From: Salinimonas iocasae
GTDB lineage: Bacteria > Pseudomonadota > Gammaproteobacteria > Enterobacterales > Alteromonadaceae
Assembly: GCF_006228385.1 (NCBI RefSeq)
Contig: NZ_CP039852.1
Location: 3,240,001 to 3,304,000, forward strand
Direction: 5' to 3'
DNA: 64,000 bases
Below, in pieces: positions 43,814 through 53,579 of this stretch. Position numbers and translations under genes: made by a program. How positions within the stretch are numbered: position 1 is the first letter of the stretch; every line of letters starts with the position of its first letter. The notes under the pieces were generated by a model. That model searched no databases and was not told where the DNA came from. It was given only the letters and a program-made list of their open reading frames with translations.

Positions 43814-44857
43814 ATGAATACCAGGCAACTGGCGAAGAGAACGTTTATTCAGGCCAGTATCACCGCACTGGTTGTGCTTCTCACCTGGTGGGTAGTTATC
43901 AGTGGTAAAATTTTTCTTACCGTATTCGGGGCCATATTACTGGCCATTTTGTTTCGACGCTCAGCAAGCTGGCTTGAGGCGAAAACATCGATTTCACACA
44001 AGATTTGGCTACCATTAACCATTGTTGTGCCTGTACTGCTGTTTGCTCTGTTTTTTTGGTATACCGCGCCGCAGATAAATACGCAGGCCACGCAGTTAAT
44101 GGAACGCCTGCCCCAGGCAATTAGCCATATGCAGGAGCAATTTTATCAATTGCGCTGGGCGGGAAAAATTGATGATGAAATAGAAAGCCTGCGTGATTAC
44201 GATCCACAAATAGGCACCATCATTAATGCGGCTTCCAACTTTTTTTCAACGACCGCAAACGGGATTGGCAGTATGATTTTCGCCATTTTCCTGGGTTTGT
44301 TTATTCTGGTTAATCCTTCTACTTATGTGAACGGCACCGTGCTGCTCGTTCCACCGGCGCATCGTCAGCGCGCCCGGGAAATTCTGGATGCGTGCGCTGT
44401 AGCGCTGTCAGGCTGGCTGGTTGCTAAAATTACCTCAATGATTGTCGTCGGCGTGTTAACCACAATAGGGCTATGGGCGCTAGGTATCGAGCTTGCGTTA
44501 ATACTCGGCATTATTGCCGCGCTTCTCTCTTTCATCCCGAATCTGGGGCCGATTATTGCGTTCATTCCTGCTGCAATGGTCAGTATGATCACCGGTCTGG
44601 ACGCACTGATTTACGTCACCGTGCTGTATGTTGCTATTCAGGCAGTTGAAAGCTATATCATAACGCCGGTGCTGCAGGCAGAGATTGCCGACTTGCCACC
44701 CGCACTCACGCTCATTGCGCAGGTTTGTCTTGCCGCCCTTGTGGGTATGACAGGGATTTTACTGGCAGCGCCGTTGGTGGTCACACTTATGGTAATTATC
44801 AGAATGTGGTATGTCGAAGGTGTGCTGGGCACGTCACAGGATAAAAGCAGCTTGTAG
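43814..44857 (+). CDS. AI-2E family transporter (PerM/YdiK type)
   Basis: A 347-residue inner membrane protein with about seven to eight helices in the pattern of the AI-2E exporter family (PF01594): an N-terminal pair of helices, a long polar region (residues 85-150), then LGLFILVN, WLVAKITSMIVVGVLTTIGL, FIPNLGPIIAFIPA and a C-terminal pair with GILLAAPLVVTLMVI. Members carry autoinducer-2, sodium or other solutes, but most are untested. AAGGAA before ATG 43814 supports the start. A terminator follows and the next gene is convergent. Confidence 0.86.
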   Translation: MNTRQLAKRTFIQASITALVVLLTWWVVISGKIFLTVFGAILLAILFRRSASWLEAKTSISHKIWLPLTIVVPVLLFALFFWYTAPQINTQATQLMERLPQAISHMQEQFYQLRWAGKIDDEIESLRDYDPQIGTIINAASNFFSTTANGIGSMIFAIFLGLFILVNPSTYVNGTVLLVPPAHRQRAREILDACAVALSGWLVAKITSMIVVGVLTTIGLWALGIELALILGIIAALLSFIPNLGPIIAFIPAAMVSMITGLDALIYVTVLYVAIQAVESYIITPVLQAEIADLPPALTLIAQVCLAALVGMTGILLAAPLVVTLMVIIRMWYVEGVLGTSQDKSSL

Positions 44858-44878
44858 TTTGAAGTCTCATCGAAACCC

Positions 44879-44904
44879 AAAAGGCGCCTGTCGGCGCCTT
44901 TTTT
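44879..44904. terminator. Terminator between convergent AI-2E family gene and prsT
   Basis: AAGGCGCC (44881-44888) pairs with GGCGCCTT (44893-44900) around TGTC. It is followed by a T run on the plus strand and has an A run on the left, so it may act in both directions. Confidence 0.88.
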
Positions 44905-44926
44905 ATATCTGTACCAGCGTTTGTAA

Positions 44927-47692
44927 TTACAACTGAGACTGGAGTGACTGCGCACGCTGCTGTGCTTCACCGCTAAACTCGCGGGCACTCAGACGGCGCT
45001 CTGCCAGTTGCTTTTTATTGTTCTTCACCAGTACTTCAACATAATTAAGATAAACCATGTCGTTCCGGATCTTTTCGACATCAACATTATCGTAAAGCTT
45101 CAGAGCTGGTTCATACCGTTCACGTTTGAGAAGGATCTGCGCGAAGGTATCAACGGCATCCGCACTTCTGGGCTGCAGGTCGACAGCCCGACGCGCCAGA
45201 GGCTGAGCTTTACCTAGCTCACCATCTTCCATATGCAGATAAGCCAGATTGTTCAATACAACAAAGTTATCCGGTAGCTTTTCAAGAACCTGCGAGTAAA
45301 TCTCTTTGGCCTGCTGACGATCTGTGCCAATCAGGCGCTCAGCATAAAGCATAGTGGCGCGGATATCATCCGGATGCGCTTGATAATGTTCCTGCAAAAA
45401 GGCGAATGTCTCCTCTTTTTTGCCGGCACTTTCCAGACTGGCTACAACTAATAAGGTATTTTTAGGATTAGCGGTATCATTATAAGCTGCTTTAGCATCT
45501 TCAATTGCCGCTTCCTCATTGCCTTCCAGAAGATTAATGCGAGCGGTAATGCCGCGCACAAATGGAACCTCAAGCACCTGTTCAGGCACATTCTCTAATA
45601 CCTTACGCGCCTCTCCCGGCTTTTTCTGTACAGCAAGGAAATAAGCTTTTAAGACACGTACCTGCGTGTCCGGTCGCTTTTCAAGAAAACTGTTTATGGT
45701 GGATAGTGCATCAGCATGATTATTCTGTGCATCATCTAATAACAACTTACCCAACACCGCGCCTTTGTCTGCCGGGTATAGCGAAACCCACTTTTTGTAG
45801 TGGTCCTGCGCCTTTTTCACCGCACCTGAGCGCAACAGTGCCTGGCCTTCCATCTGCCAGTAACCTTTAGGTGCATTTTTGTTGGCTTTAAACGTGGCCA
45901 GCGTGTCCAGCACGTCGTCGTAGTTTTGATCGGCGAACTGCAAACGTGCCAGTGCCAGGCGTAATGCCTCATCATCTTTATTTTTCGATAATGTTTCTTC
46001 AATACGCGTTTTAATCTGTGCTTTGTCTCCACCACGCTGACTGACGGATGCGTACAAGAGCCCTAATGCTTTGGTGTCAGTTGCATCCTGTTTGAGCACG
46101 CTTTCAAGTAGCTTTTCTGCATCCTGATATTTTTCACTGATGATATACAGTTTTGCCTGCGCCAGCTGAACCTGACGATTATCGGGCCCAAGCTCACTGG
46201 CTTTGTTCATAATGGAGGTGGCTTCGTCGATATTTTTTTCTTTAAGCGCCAGCTCGGCGAGATAAATGTAAGGCGCCGGATCGTCTGGGTTATTCTCGAT
46301 CCACTTATTGGCCATTTCGCGGGCTTTTTCGCTTTGCCCGGTATTTACGTATGCTGCCAGTAAGGTTTTTTGTGTAGCAACATTATCCGGTGCCTGCTCT
46401 GCTGCACTTTGCAGATTTACCAGGCCCTCAACATCGTTTACAGATAATTGAAGTACACCAAGACGTGCCAAATCTTCGGCTTCCTGACTCAGCTCACTAC
46501 TTTTATCAATCATCTTTTGCGCATCGACCATGTTACCTTCGCGCAATAACTGAAATCCGGCTTTAGAAAACAGCGCTGCATCTGTTTCGTTCTCGCCGTC
46601 CACCCGCGACAAAATCATGGTCGCTTCTTCGTTATCGCCCTGACGTAGCAGGCTATCGGCCAGCATTCTCAGCGCCGGATGATTGTCCGGCAAATTCGAA
46701 GCAATCATCGACAAATGTTGACTGGTAGCAGAATAATCTTCCAGCTTATACGCTGCGTAACCGGCAATTAAGCGGGCTGCCGGACCCGCCTGACCTGATT
46801 GTATGGCTTTTTCCAGATGAATAAGCGCCGCTTCATAATTCTCTTTGGCCGATTCGATTATCCCCTGATACTGGTTCAGCAATCCATTATTGGGATACTG
46901 CTTAAGCATTTTGCTGACATAAGGGCTGGCTTCGCCGACCTGGCGCGTCTCAATCAGCAGGCTTACCAGCGCAAACTTTTTACTTAAGTCGTTTGGATTA
47001 GCATCCACATAGGCTTTGTAGTTATCAATTGCAGCCTGCAGATCTCCGGTCAGCGCGCTCAGCTTTGCTAACTGAAGCAGGACGTCATTATTGTCAGGCG
47101 ATTTTTCTGCCGCCGCTTTTGTCTTTTCCAGTGCGGCAGCATAATCTTTTTGCATAATATCCGGGTAAGCCAGGCTCAGTGACTGGTACACCGAATCGGT
47201 CTGCATCTGACTGACTTCTTCAATCAGCGTTTGTGCTTCCTGTTGCTTATCCAGTTGCACCAACGCCTGCAATTTGTAAAACGCAACTTCAGCAGCTTCG
47301 CTCTCGCTCATGCCTTCATGGCGGATTTCCATATCAACCAGCGCATTTTCAGCACCGGTCTGCTGGTAAGCTTTGGACAGTAGCGGAATAATCTCGGATG
47401 CCGAATAGCCCAGCTCCAGCGCTCGGTTCAGCTCTTTCTCGGCGGCTTCCATTTGACCGGTAGCCATGTAAAGCCGGCCCAGCTCAAAGCGCGCCTCGCC
47501 AGATTTCGGGTCGGCTTTAATGGCATTTTTATATTCGATAATAGCCGCTTCTATATCCTGCTGTTGGGTATAACCACGCGCAGCTTCCAGATGTTCGTCC
47601 ATGGATTTTTCGCCGCAACCGCCCAAAGCCAGAGAAACGGATAGCGCTACGCAAAGCGGCGCAAATTTTTTACTCACTGTAGTTAATTTCAT
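44927..47692 (-). CDS. prsT: PrsT-type TPR-repeat lipoprotein (XrtA/PEP-CTERM system)
   Basis: A 921-residue lipoprotein made almost entirely of tetratricopeptide repeats. The signal ends in a clean lipobox LALGGC with Cys near residue 28. The start KSMDEHLEAARGYTQQQDI, then AAIIEYKNAIKADPKSGEA and GRLYMATGQMEAAEKELNRAL, is the signature of the PEP-CTERM-associated PrsT family, found with exosortase and exopolysaccharide genes. TPR units continue to the C terminus (LNNLAYLHMEDGELGKAQPLARRAV). ATG 47692 is chosen over GTG 47701 (AGGTG lies upstream). No exosortase or PEP-CTERM gene is in the window. It is divergent from deaD. Confidence 0.85.
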   Translation of the reverse strand: MKLTTVSKKFAPLCVALSVSLALGGCGEKSMDEHLEAARGYTQQQDIEAAIIEYKNAIKADPKSGEARFELGRLYMATGQMEAAEKELNRALELGYSASEIIPLLSKAYQQTGAENALVDMEIRHEGMSESEAAEVAFYKLQALVQLDKQQEAQTLIEEVSQMQTDSVYQSLSLAYPDIMQKDYAAALEKTKAAAEKSPDNNDVLLQLAKLSALTGDLQAAIDNYKAYVDANPNDLSKKFALVSLLIETRQVGEASPYVSKMLKQYPNNGLLNQYQGIIESAKENYEAALIHLEKAIQSGQAGPAARLIAGYAAYKLEDYSATSQHLSMIASNLPDNHPALRMLADSLLRQGDNEEATMILSRVDGENETDAALFSKAGFQLLREGNMVDAQKMIDKSSELSQEAEDLARLGVLQLSVNDVEGLVNLQSAAEQAPDNVATQKTLLAAYVNTGQSEKAREMANKWIENNPDDPAPYIYLAELALKEKNIDEATSIMNKASELGPDNRQVQLAQAKLYIISEKYQDAEKLLESVLKQDATDTKALGLLYASVSQRGGDKAQIKTRIEETLSKNKDDEALRLALARLQFADQNYDDVLDTLATFKANKNAPKGYWQMEGQALLRSGAVKKAQDHYKKWVSLYPADKGAVLGKLLLDDAQNNHADALSTINSFLEKRPDTQVRVLKAYFLAVQKKPGEARKVLENVPEQVLEVPFVRGITARINLLEGNEEAAIEDAKAAYNDTANPKNTLLVVASLESAGKKEETFAFLQEHYQAHPDDIRATMLYAERLIGTDRQQAKEIYSQVLEKLPDNFVVLNNLAYLHMEDGELGKAQPLARRAVDLQPRSADAVDTFAQILLKRERYEPALKLYDNVDVEKIRNDMVYLNYVEVLVKNNKKQLAERRLSAREFSGEAQQRAQSLQSQL

Positions 47693-47913
47693 CCTATACA
47701 CCTGTATTCACTGTCGTTTTAGTTGTGTAACTGATTGAGTTTATCGTCTGATGAAGATATTGCCAGAGAAGATTAATAATCCAATATTGATCCTCTTTCG
47801 TAACGGCCACGGTTTTACATGGTATCTGACACGCAGATGCCCTATAATAATGGTTTTGCAATAACACCAGCGCAATTTTGTCGCTGAGTCTGCCTTACCC
47901 ATCAGGATCGTGA

Positions 47914-49611
47914 ATGACCACTACTGTCGATTTGACATTTAAAGACCTCAACTTACCACAACCTATCTTACAAGCCCTTGAGAAAGTCGGCTACGAAAAG
48001 CCATCGCCGATTCAAGCTGAAAGTATACCGTTGCTATTGGAAGGCCACGATCTGTTGGGGCAGGCACAAACAGGGACGGGAAAAACGGCGGCGTTTGCGC
48101 TGCCTATGCTGGCAAATATTGATGCCGATGCCAGACATCCGCAATTATTAGTACTTGCGCCTACTCGCGAGTTGGCCATCCAGGTAGCTGAAGCCTTTCA
48201 GGTATATGCCAGCTTTTCACAAAAGATTAAAGTACTGCCTGTATACGGTGGTCAGTCTTATGATAACCAGATTCGCCAGCTTAAACGTGGCGTGCAGGTT
48301 GTTGTGGGCACACCGGGTCGTATCATCGACCACATCAAACGCAAAACGCTGAATCTGGGTGAGCTGAAGTACCTGGTGCTTGATGAAGCTGACGAAATGC
48401 TGCGCATGGGCTTTATCGATGATGTTGAAACTATTTTGTCCAATGCACCAGAAGAGCGTCAGACTGCGCTGTTCTCGGCCACCATGCCAGGACCAATCAA
48501 AAAGATTACCCAGCGTTATCTGAAAGATCCCAAGCACGTAAAAATTGAGTCGAAAGTTTCTACCGCCTCTACCATACGTCAGCGTTATTGTCAGGTGGCT
48601 GGTCATCATAAGCTTGAAGCCCTGACCAGAATCATGGAAGTCGAGCCGTTTGATGGCATGATCATCTTTGTTCGTACCAAAACCGCTACGGTTGAACTGG
48701 CCGAGAAGCTGTCTGCCCGGGGTTACGATGTTGAGCCACTTAACGGCGATATCCCTCAAAACGCCCGTGAGCGTACAGTTGATAAGCTTAAGAAAGGTGA
48801 TATCGATATTCTGGTAGCGACCGATGTTGTGGCTCGTGGTCTGGATGTTGAGCGTGTCAGTCACGTGGTCAACTTTGACGTTCCTTACGACACAGAGTCT
48901 TACGTTCACCGTATTGGTCGTACTGGCCGTGCCGGACGTGCCGGTGATGCGATTCTGTTTATTTCTCATCGTGAAAAGCGGATGCTGTTTGCTATTGAGA
49001 AAACAACGCGTCAGCCCATCGAGGTAATGCCGATTCCTTCAATCAACGAATTGAACGAAACCCGCTTATCGAAGTTCAAGCAATCTGTTGCAGAAGCCTG
49101 CACCGATGACAGCATTGAATCTCTCATGCCTATCGTTGAGTCGCTGAAGCAAGAAACAGAAGCTGATCCTGAAACGCTGCTGGCTGCGCTGGTCAAGCTT
49201 GCTCAGGGTAACGAGCCGTTATTGCTAAAAGAGTCAGATCGCCCTGACCTGCACAGCAAACCACCTCGTCAGGACAGAAACAGCCGCGATCGTGGTAATG
49301 ATCGTGAGCGCAAAAAGCCCCGCGGTAAAAGTAAGCCAGAAGCTGGCATGCAGCGTTACCGTATCGAAGTAGGCCATACCCATGGTGCTAAGCCGGGCAA
49401 TATTGTTGGTGCCATTGCTAATGAGGCCAACCTGAAGAGTAAAAATATTGGTGCTATCGAAATTTATGACAATTTCAGCACGGTGGATTTACCTGACGGT
49501 ATGCCAGAACAAACCCGCGATATATTGCGTAAGACCCGTGTTGCCGGTCAGCGCTTAAACCTTCGCGAGTGGAGCGATACACCGCCTAAACGCCGTGGCC
49601 CAAAGCGCTAA
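47914..49611 (+). CDS. deaD: ATP-dependent DEAD-box RNA helicase DeaD (CsdA)
   Basis: A 565-residue DEAD-box helicase that helps assemble the large ribosomal subunit and unfold mRNA in the cold. The motifs are Q (FKDLNLPQPILQALEKVGYEKPSPIQ in part), I (AQTGTGKT), II (DEAD), III (SAT) and VI (HRIGRTGRAGR). The basic linker (DRERKKPRGKSK) leads to a DbpA-like RNA-binding domain at about 470-545 (QRYRIEVGHTHGAKPGNIVGAIAN, NIGAIEIYDNFSTVDLP). Length is a little shorter than E. coli CsdA (629). The long leader before ATG 47914 (222 bp from prsT), with TATAAT at 47843-47848, fits a cold-regulated 5' UTR. A hairpin follows the gene. Confidence 0.94.
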   Translation: MTTTVDLTFKDLNLPQPILQALEKVGYEKPSPIQAESIPLLLEGHDLLGQAQTGTGKTAAFALPMLANIDADARHPQLLVLAPTRELAIQVAEAFQVYASFSQKIKVLPVYGGQSYDNQIRQLKRGVQVVVGTPGRIIDHIKRKTLNLGELKYLVLDEADEMLRMGFIDDVETILSNAPEERQTALFSATMPGPIKKITQRYLKDPKHVKIESKVSTASTIRQRYCQVAGHHKLEALTRIMEVEPFDGMIIFVRTKTATVELAEKLSARGYDVEPLNGDIPQNARERTVDKLKKGDIDILVATDVVARGLDVERVSHVVNFDVPYDTESYVHRIGRTGRAGRAGDAILFISHREKRMLFAIEKTTRQPIEVMPIPSINELNETRLSKFKQSVAEACTDDSIESLMPIVESLKQETEADPETLLAALVKLAQGNEPLLLKESDRPDLHSKPPRQDRNSRDRGNDRERKKPRGKSKPEAGMQRYRIEVGHTHGAKPGNIVGAIANEANLKSKNIGAIEIYDNFSTVDLPDGMPEQTRDILRKTRVAGQRLNLREWSDTPPKRRGPKR

Positions 49612-49680
49612 GGTATAACAACTTAACTGGATATAATTAAACGTAATATATTTTCCGATTTAATTGTTTCTAATAAATAA

Positions 49681-49713
49681 GTAAAAGCGTCAAAATGGCG
49701 CTTTTACTGTTTC
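49681..49713 (+). terminator. Terminator of deaD
   Basis: GTAAAAGCG (49681-49689) pairs with CGCTTTTAC (49699-49707) around TCAAAATGG, followed by TGTTT. It lies 69 bp after the deaD stop and 19 bp before cysG. Confidence 0.7.
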
Positions 49714-49731
49714 TGGCACCTGAGAAAATTC

Positions 49732-51120
49732 ATGCGTTACTTTCCTGTCTTTCTTGATACCCGTTCACTGCATTGCCTGATAGTCGGCGCAGGAGAAGTG
49801 GCAGCGCGCAAACTGGAATTAATTCTTAAAAGTGAGGCGCAGGTGACCGTCGTAGCGCCCGATATCTGTAATACCGTTGCCAGCTATGCAGAGCATTCTC
49901 AGGTTAATATTCAGCAGCGACCATTCGATGAAAGGGATTTGGCAGGCGCGGATATTGCCTTTGTTGCCACCAGTGACGAAGCGCTTAATGCTCATATCCG
50001 TCACCTCGGCGATAAATACAATGTTCTGGTGAATGTTGTGGATAACACCCCACTTTGCCAGTTCATCACACCTTCTATTATCGATCGCTCTCCAATCACT
50101 ATTGCGATGAGCAGTGGCGGCGTTGCGCCGGTGTTGCTGCGTTATCTGCGCCAGAAGCTGGAGAGCGTAATACCAGCTAATGTCAGTCGCCTCGGCCGTT
50201 TTTCAGAAAAATTCCGCGATAAGGTTAAGCAAACCCTTAACGGTGTCACCGCCCGGCGTTATTTCTGGGAAGACGTGCTGGATGGCGATATTGCTGAACT
50301 GGTTGAAAAAGGCCAGAACGATAAGGCCGAGCAGCGATTTGAGGAGGCCCTGAGTGCTGCCGCTTCAGATACCACGCCTCAGGGTCAGGTTTATCTGGTG
50401 GGTGCCGGACCGGGTGATCCAGATCTACTGACATTCATAGCCCTGCGGCTGATGCAGAAAGCCGATGTGGTGATATACGACAGGCTGGTGTCTGCGCCAA
50501 TTCTGGAGTTGGTCAGACGGGATGCCGAAAAAATATATGTCGGTAAACAAAAATCGAATCACTCGTTACCTCAGGATGACATCAATACGCTGATGGTGAC
50601 CGAAGCGAAAAAGGGCAACCGTGTCGTTCGCTTAAAAGGCGGTGACCCCTTTATCTTCGGCCGCGGCGGCGAAGAAATACAGGTGTTATTGCAGCATGGT
50701 ATAGATTTTCAGGTGGTGCCGGGCATTACGGCTGCCAGCGGTGCTGCCAGCTACGCCGGTATTCCCCTTACCCATCGCGACCATGCACAATCGGTCACTT
50801 TTACCACCGGACATTTAAAAGATGGTACGGTCGATTTGGACTGGCAGGCGCTGGCCAGCGGGCATCGCACTCTGGTGTTTTATATGGGTCTGACCGGGCT
50901 GCCTATCATCTGCCAGAAGCTTATAGAGCATGGCTTAAACGCTTCCACCCCCATCGCACTGATTCAGCAGGCCACTTTACCTGAGCAGCGGGTAGTGACA
51001 GGAACTCTGTCGGATATCACAGATAATCCTGAAACGGAACATATGCAGCCGCCGACGCTTATTATTGTAGGTAGTGTGGTGTCTCTACATCATCAACTTG
51101 ACTGGTTTACTACTTCATAG
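49732..51120 (+). CDS. cysG: Siroheme synthase CysG
   Basis: A 462-residue trifunctional enzyme that makes siroheme from uroporphyrinogen III for sulfite and nitrite reductases. The N-terminal half is the precorrin-2 dehydrogenase and ferrochelatase: LIVGAGEVAARKLELIL is the NAD-binding loop, and VNVVDNTPLCQFITPSII and ITIAMSSGGVAPVLLRYLR are family motifs. The C-terminal half is the SAM-dependent uroporphyrinogen methyltransferase: VYLVGAGPGDPDLLTFIALR, VVRLKGGDPFIFGRGGEE and VVPGITAASGAASYAGIPLTHR. Length is close to E. coli CysG (457). Sulfite reductase genes are not in the window. Confidence 0.96.
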   Translation: MRYFPVFLDTRSLHCLIVGAGEVAARKLELILKSEAQVTVVAPDICNTVASYAEHSQVNIQQRPFDERDLAGADIAFVATSDEALNAHIRHLGDKYNVLVNVVDNTPLCQFITPSIIDRSPITIAMSSGGVAPVLLRYLRQKLESVIPANVSRLGRFSEKFRDKVKQTLNGVTARRYFWEDVLDGDIAELVEKGQNDKAEQRFEEALSAAASDTTPQGQVYLVGAGPGDPDLLTFIALRLMQKADVVIYDRLVSAPILELVRRDAEKIYVGKQKSNHSLPQDDINTLMVTEAKKGNRVVRLKGGDPFIFGRGGEEIQVLLQHGIDFQVVPGITAASGAASYAGIPLTHRDHAQSVTFTTGHLKDGTVDLDWQALASGHRTLVFYMGLTGLPIICQKLIEHGLNASTPIALIQQATLPEQRVVTGTLSDITDNPETEHMQPPTLIIVGSVVSLHHQLDWFTTS

Positions 51121-51201
51121 CATTGATTTCGCTGCTTTAACTTTACCTTTATCAAATGGTGCGCATAATAGATTGAAGGGTTTAAATAATAAGCAGTAGA
51201 A

Positions 51202-52149
51202 ATGCAGAGTTGCCGTTTGTTTATTGGTTTGTTGTTATGGATGTTTACCGGTCACGCGATTGGCGAGCAGCTCAGCTTTTCCGCTTCCCAAAGTGCCGAA
51301 GCACTAAGCTACGATTACCGCTGGTCTCGCCAGGGCCAGTCCCCCGCCTCTTTATCATTCAGTCTTGACCGTCAGGCTATGGTAGAAGCGCCTGCCATAC
51401 AAAAAACCTACTCCCTTGCGCTGGTTCAGCGTTACGTCTACGTTGAGCTGATGAAAGCGGCCAAAGAAATCGACCCTAAACAAGCCAGGGTGAAAATAAA
51501 CCGCCTCCATCGCGGGATAGAAATCAGAGTAAGCTCTACCAGCGAAGCCACAAACAAGCGTATTTCTGAAGAGCTAAGCGCTTTGCGAGAACAGGCTTAC
51601 GATAGTTACCTGAAAGAAAATTACTACACACGGTATACCACAGTATTTAATGAAGAAGCTGTTAAGCCTGATCATATCCGTTTTATTAACGAATATATCG
51701 AACCCCTTATCCCTCTTTCTCAGGCCATATATGATTCGGTCAGTCAGCAGGCTGATGCAAGGGAATACTTTAACTTCTTACTAGGCTGGGTACAGAGTAT
51801 TCCCTACGATCGCCTGTCTAATCGTGCTGATAATAATGGTGGCGGCTTTTTACCACCGGCAGGTTTGCTGGCACAAAACAAAGGTGATTGTGACAGTAAA
51901 TCAGTACTGACTGCCGCCATTGCCCGAGGCTTTCTGCCTGATACTCCAATGATTCTGGTATTGTTGCCCCGCCATGCTCTTCTTGGCGTGGCGCTGGCAC
52001 CGCAGGCAGGTGATCAAACGCTCACTTATGATGGGAAGACCTACGTACTGTTTGAGCCTACCGGACCAGCGAAGTTGCCCATGGGCGAGGTAGCGCCGGA
52101 CAGCCGACAGGCGCTGGCCAACAGACATTTTACCATTGAACAGATTTAA
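51202..52149 (+). CDS. Exported transglutaminase-like protein of unknown function
   Basis: A 315-residue protein with an N-terminal signal peptide (MQSCRLFIGLLLWMFTGHAIG). The C-terminal half resembles a transglutaminase-like fold: NKGDCDSKSVLTAAIARGF near residue 227 would hold the catalytic Cys, LVLLPRHALLGVAL near 253 the His, and LFEPTGPAKLPMG near 281 an acid in place of the Asp. The order Cys, His, acid is right for this superfamily, so a protease or amide-modifying role in the periplasm is possible; it is inferred. The first half shows no domain that I recognise. The ATG at 51202 has no clear ribosome site. A hairpin follows. Confidence 0.68.
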   Translation: MQSCRLFIGLLLWMFTGHAIGEQLSFSASQSAEALSYDYRWSRQGQSPASLSFSLDRQAMVEAPAIQKTYSLALVQRYVYVELMKAAKEIDPKQARVKINRLHRGIEIRVSSTSEATNKRISEELSALREQAYDSYLKENYYTRYTTVFNEEAVKPDHIRFINEYIEPLIPLSQAIYDSVSQQADAREYFNFLLGWVQSIPYDRLSNRADNNGGGFLPPAGLLAQNKGDCDSKSVLTAAIARGFLPDTPMILVLLPRHALLGVALAPQAGDQTLTYDGKTYVLFEPTGPAKLPMGEVAPDSRQALANRHFTIEQI

Positions 52150-52167
52150 CGCCCCGATTGGGGCGTT
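52148..52167. terminator. Hairpin between convergent genes
   Basis: AACGCCCC pairs perfectly with GGGGCGTT around GATT. It overlaps the transglutaminase-like stop codon and lies 15 bp after the PhoH stop. T runs are weak, so it may terminate only partly. Confidence 0.55.
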
Positions 52168-52181
52168 AACAAATAGGCGTG

Positions 52182-53579
52182 TTATAAATGCTCTTCTGCA
52201 AATTGGGCCAGACGCGAGCGCACGACCCCATCGAGATTAAGCGTGGCACTGCCCGAGAAGTTCTTAAACTTTTCGACCAGATAAGTAAGGCCCGATGTCA
52301 CCGGCGACAGATAGTTACTGTCGATTTGTGCCAGGTTACCGCTACATATCAGCTTGGTGCCTTCGCCACATCGGGTGATAATCGTTTTTAACTGGGCCGC
52401 CGTCAGATTCTGAGATTCATCGAGAATAACAATAGCATTCTGAATGCTTCGCCCTCGCATGAAGTTCACCGATTTATACTGAATATTGGCCTTTTCCATG
52501 ATGTAGCTCATCGAGCTTTTGGCATTCTCATCATGCTTGTGCAGGACTTCCAGCGAATCGGTGATTGCAGCCAGCCATGGCAACATCTTCTCTTCCTCGG
52601 TACCGGGTAAGAATCCGATAGATTCAGCGATATCCGGCGTGCTGCGGGTCACAATGATCTTGTCATACATGTTCTTTTCCACCACCATTTCCAGGGCGGC
52701 GGCCAGGGCAAGCAGGGTTTTACCACTGCCGGCAGGACCGGTAAGTATCACCAGATCGATGTGCGCATCCAGTAGCGCGTGAAGCGCCATTGCCTGTCCG
52801 ATATTTTTTGGGGTGATCCCCCAGGCATGACGACTCATCAGCCGCTCGTACCCCAAATCAAGCAGCTCGATATGGTCGTCATCTACCGACTCTACCAAGC
52901 CAGCAAAATGGCGGGAATCATCCAGCAAAAACTCATTCACATAGGCTTCCGGCAGCACGCTACGTGCAAGTGTGTGAATGGTATCGCGACCTTCAGAGCG
53001 GCTTTCCACAGACTTTACCTGCTCCCAGAAATTGCCTTCGAACTGATGATAACCCCGTGACAGATATTTGATGTCACTGATTAGCTGGTCGGTACGATAA
53101 TCTTCAACATTCGCCAGACCGGCACCTTTTGCTTTCAGGCGCATATTCAGGTCTTTGGTGACCAGAACCACCTGCTGTGGCGCAAAAGCCTTTTGCAGGT
53201 GCAGAGCAACATTGATAATACGGTTATCGTTTTCGTTACTGGTAAATACCTGTTGCGACTCCGCCATACTCAGATCAGTAAAAATAGATAAGGCCCCGGT
53301 GGGAGCATCTTTACCGGCCCCCAGACCCTGCATACTCACGCCTTCGATCATCGCCTCGGGCGATGCGTCGTGGAGCAAATCCTCCATGGCGCGAATAGAC
53401 ACCCGCGCATCGCGGGCCACATCTTTTTTGCTGTCTTTAATGTAATCCAGTTCTTCGAGAACTGTCATGGGAATAACAACGTCGTGTTCTTTAAACGAGA
53501 GAAATGCGTGAGGTTCGTGAAGCAGTATGTTTGTGTCGAGGACGTAGATTTTGGTTTCTGGCGATTTTTTTCCTGGCAT
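52182..53579 (-). CDS. PIN-PhoH family ATPase
   Basis: A 465-residue cytoplasmic protein joining an N-terminal PIN nuclease domain (IYVLDTNILLHEPHAF with the first catalytic Asp, VTKDLNMRLKAKG with a later Asp) to a C-terminal PhoH-type ATPase (TGPAGSGKTLLALAAAL Walker A near residue 281, AIVILDESQNL Walker B near 399, SGLTYLVEKFKN near the end). This is the PhoH2/YlaK arrangement, in which the two domains act together on RNA as a helicase with nuclease. The start ATG at 53579 has GGAG upstream. It is convergent with the transglutaminase-like gene and divergent from rapA. Confidence 0.9.
   Translation of the reverse strand: MPGKKSPETKIYVLDTNILLHEPHAFLSFKEHDVVIPMTVLEELDYIKDSKKDVARDARVSIRAMEDLLHDASPEAMIEGVSMQGLGAGKDAPTGALSIFTDLSMAESQQVFTSNENDNRIINVALHLQKAFAPQQVVLVTKDLNMRLKAKGAGLANVEDYRTDQLISDIKYLSRGYHQFEGNFWEQVKSVESRSEGRDTIHTLARSVLPEAYVNEFLLDDSRHFAGLVESVDDDHIELLDLGYERLMSRHAWGITPKNIGQAMALHALLDAHIDLVILTGPAGSGKTLLALAAALEMVVEKNMYDKIIVTRSTPDIAESIGFLPGTEEEKMLPWLAAITDSLEVLHKHDENAKSSMSYIMEKANIQYKSVNFMRGRSIQNAIVILDESQNLTAAQLKTIITRCGEGTKLICSGNLAQIDSNYLSPVTSGLTYLVEKFKNFSGSATLNLDGVVRSRLAQFAEEHL

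Noticed and set aside
48217..48969. A 250-codon open frame on the minus strand inside deaD
   Set aside because: It lies wholly antisense to a clear helicase gene, has no ribosome site or recognisable domain, and reflects codon bias of the real gene.
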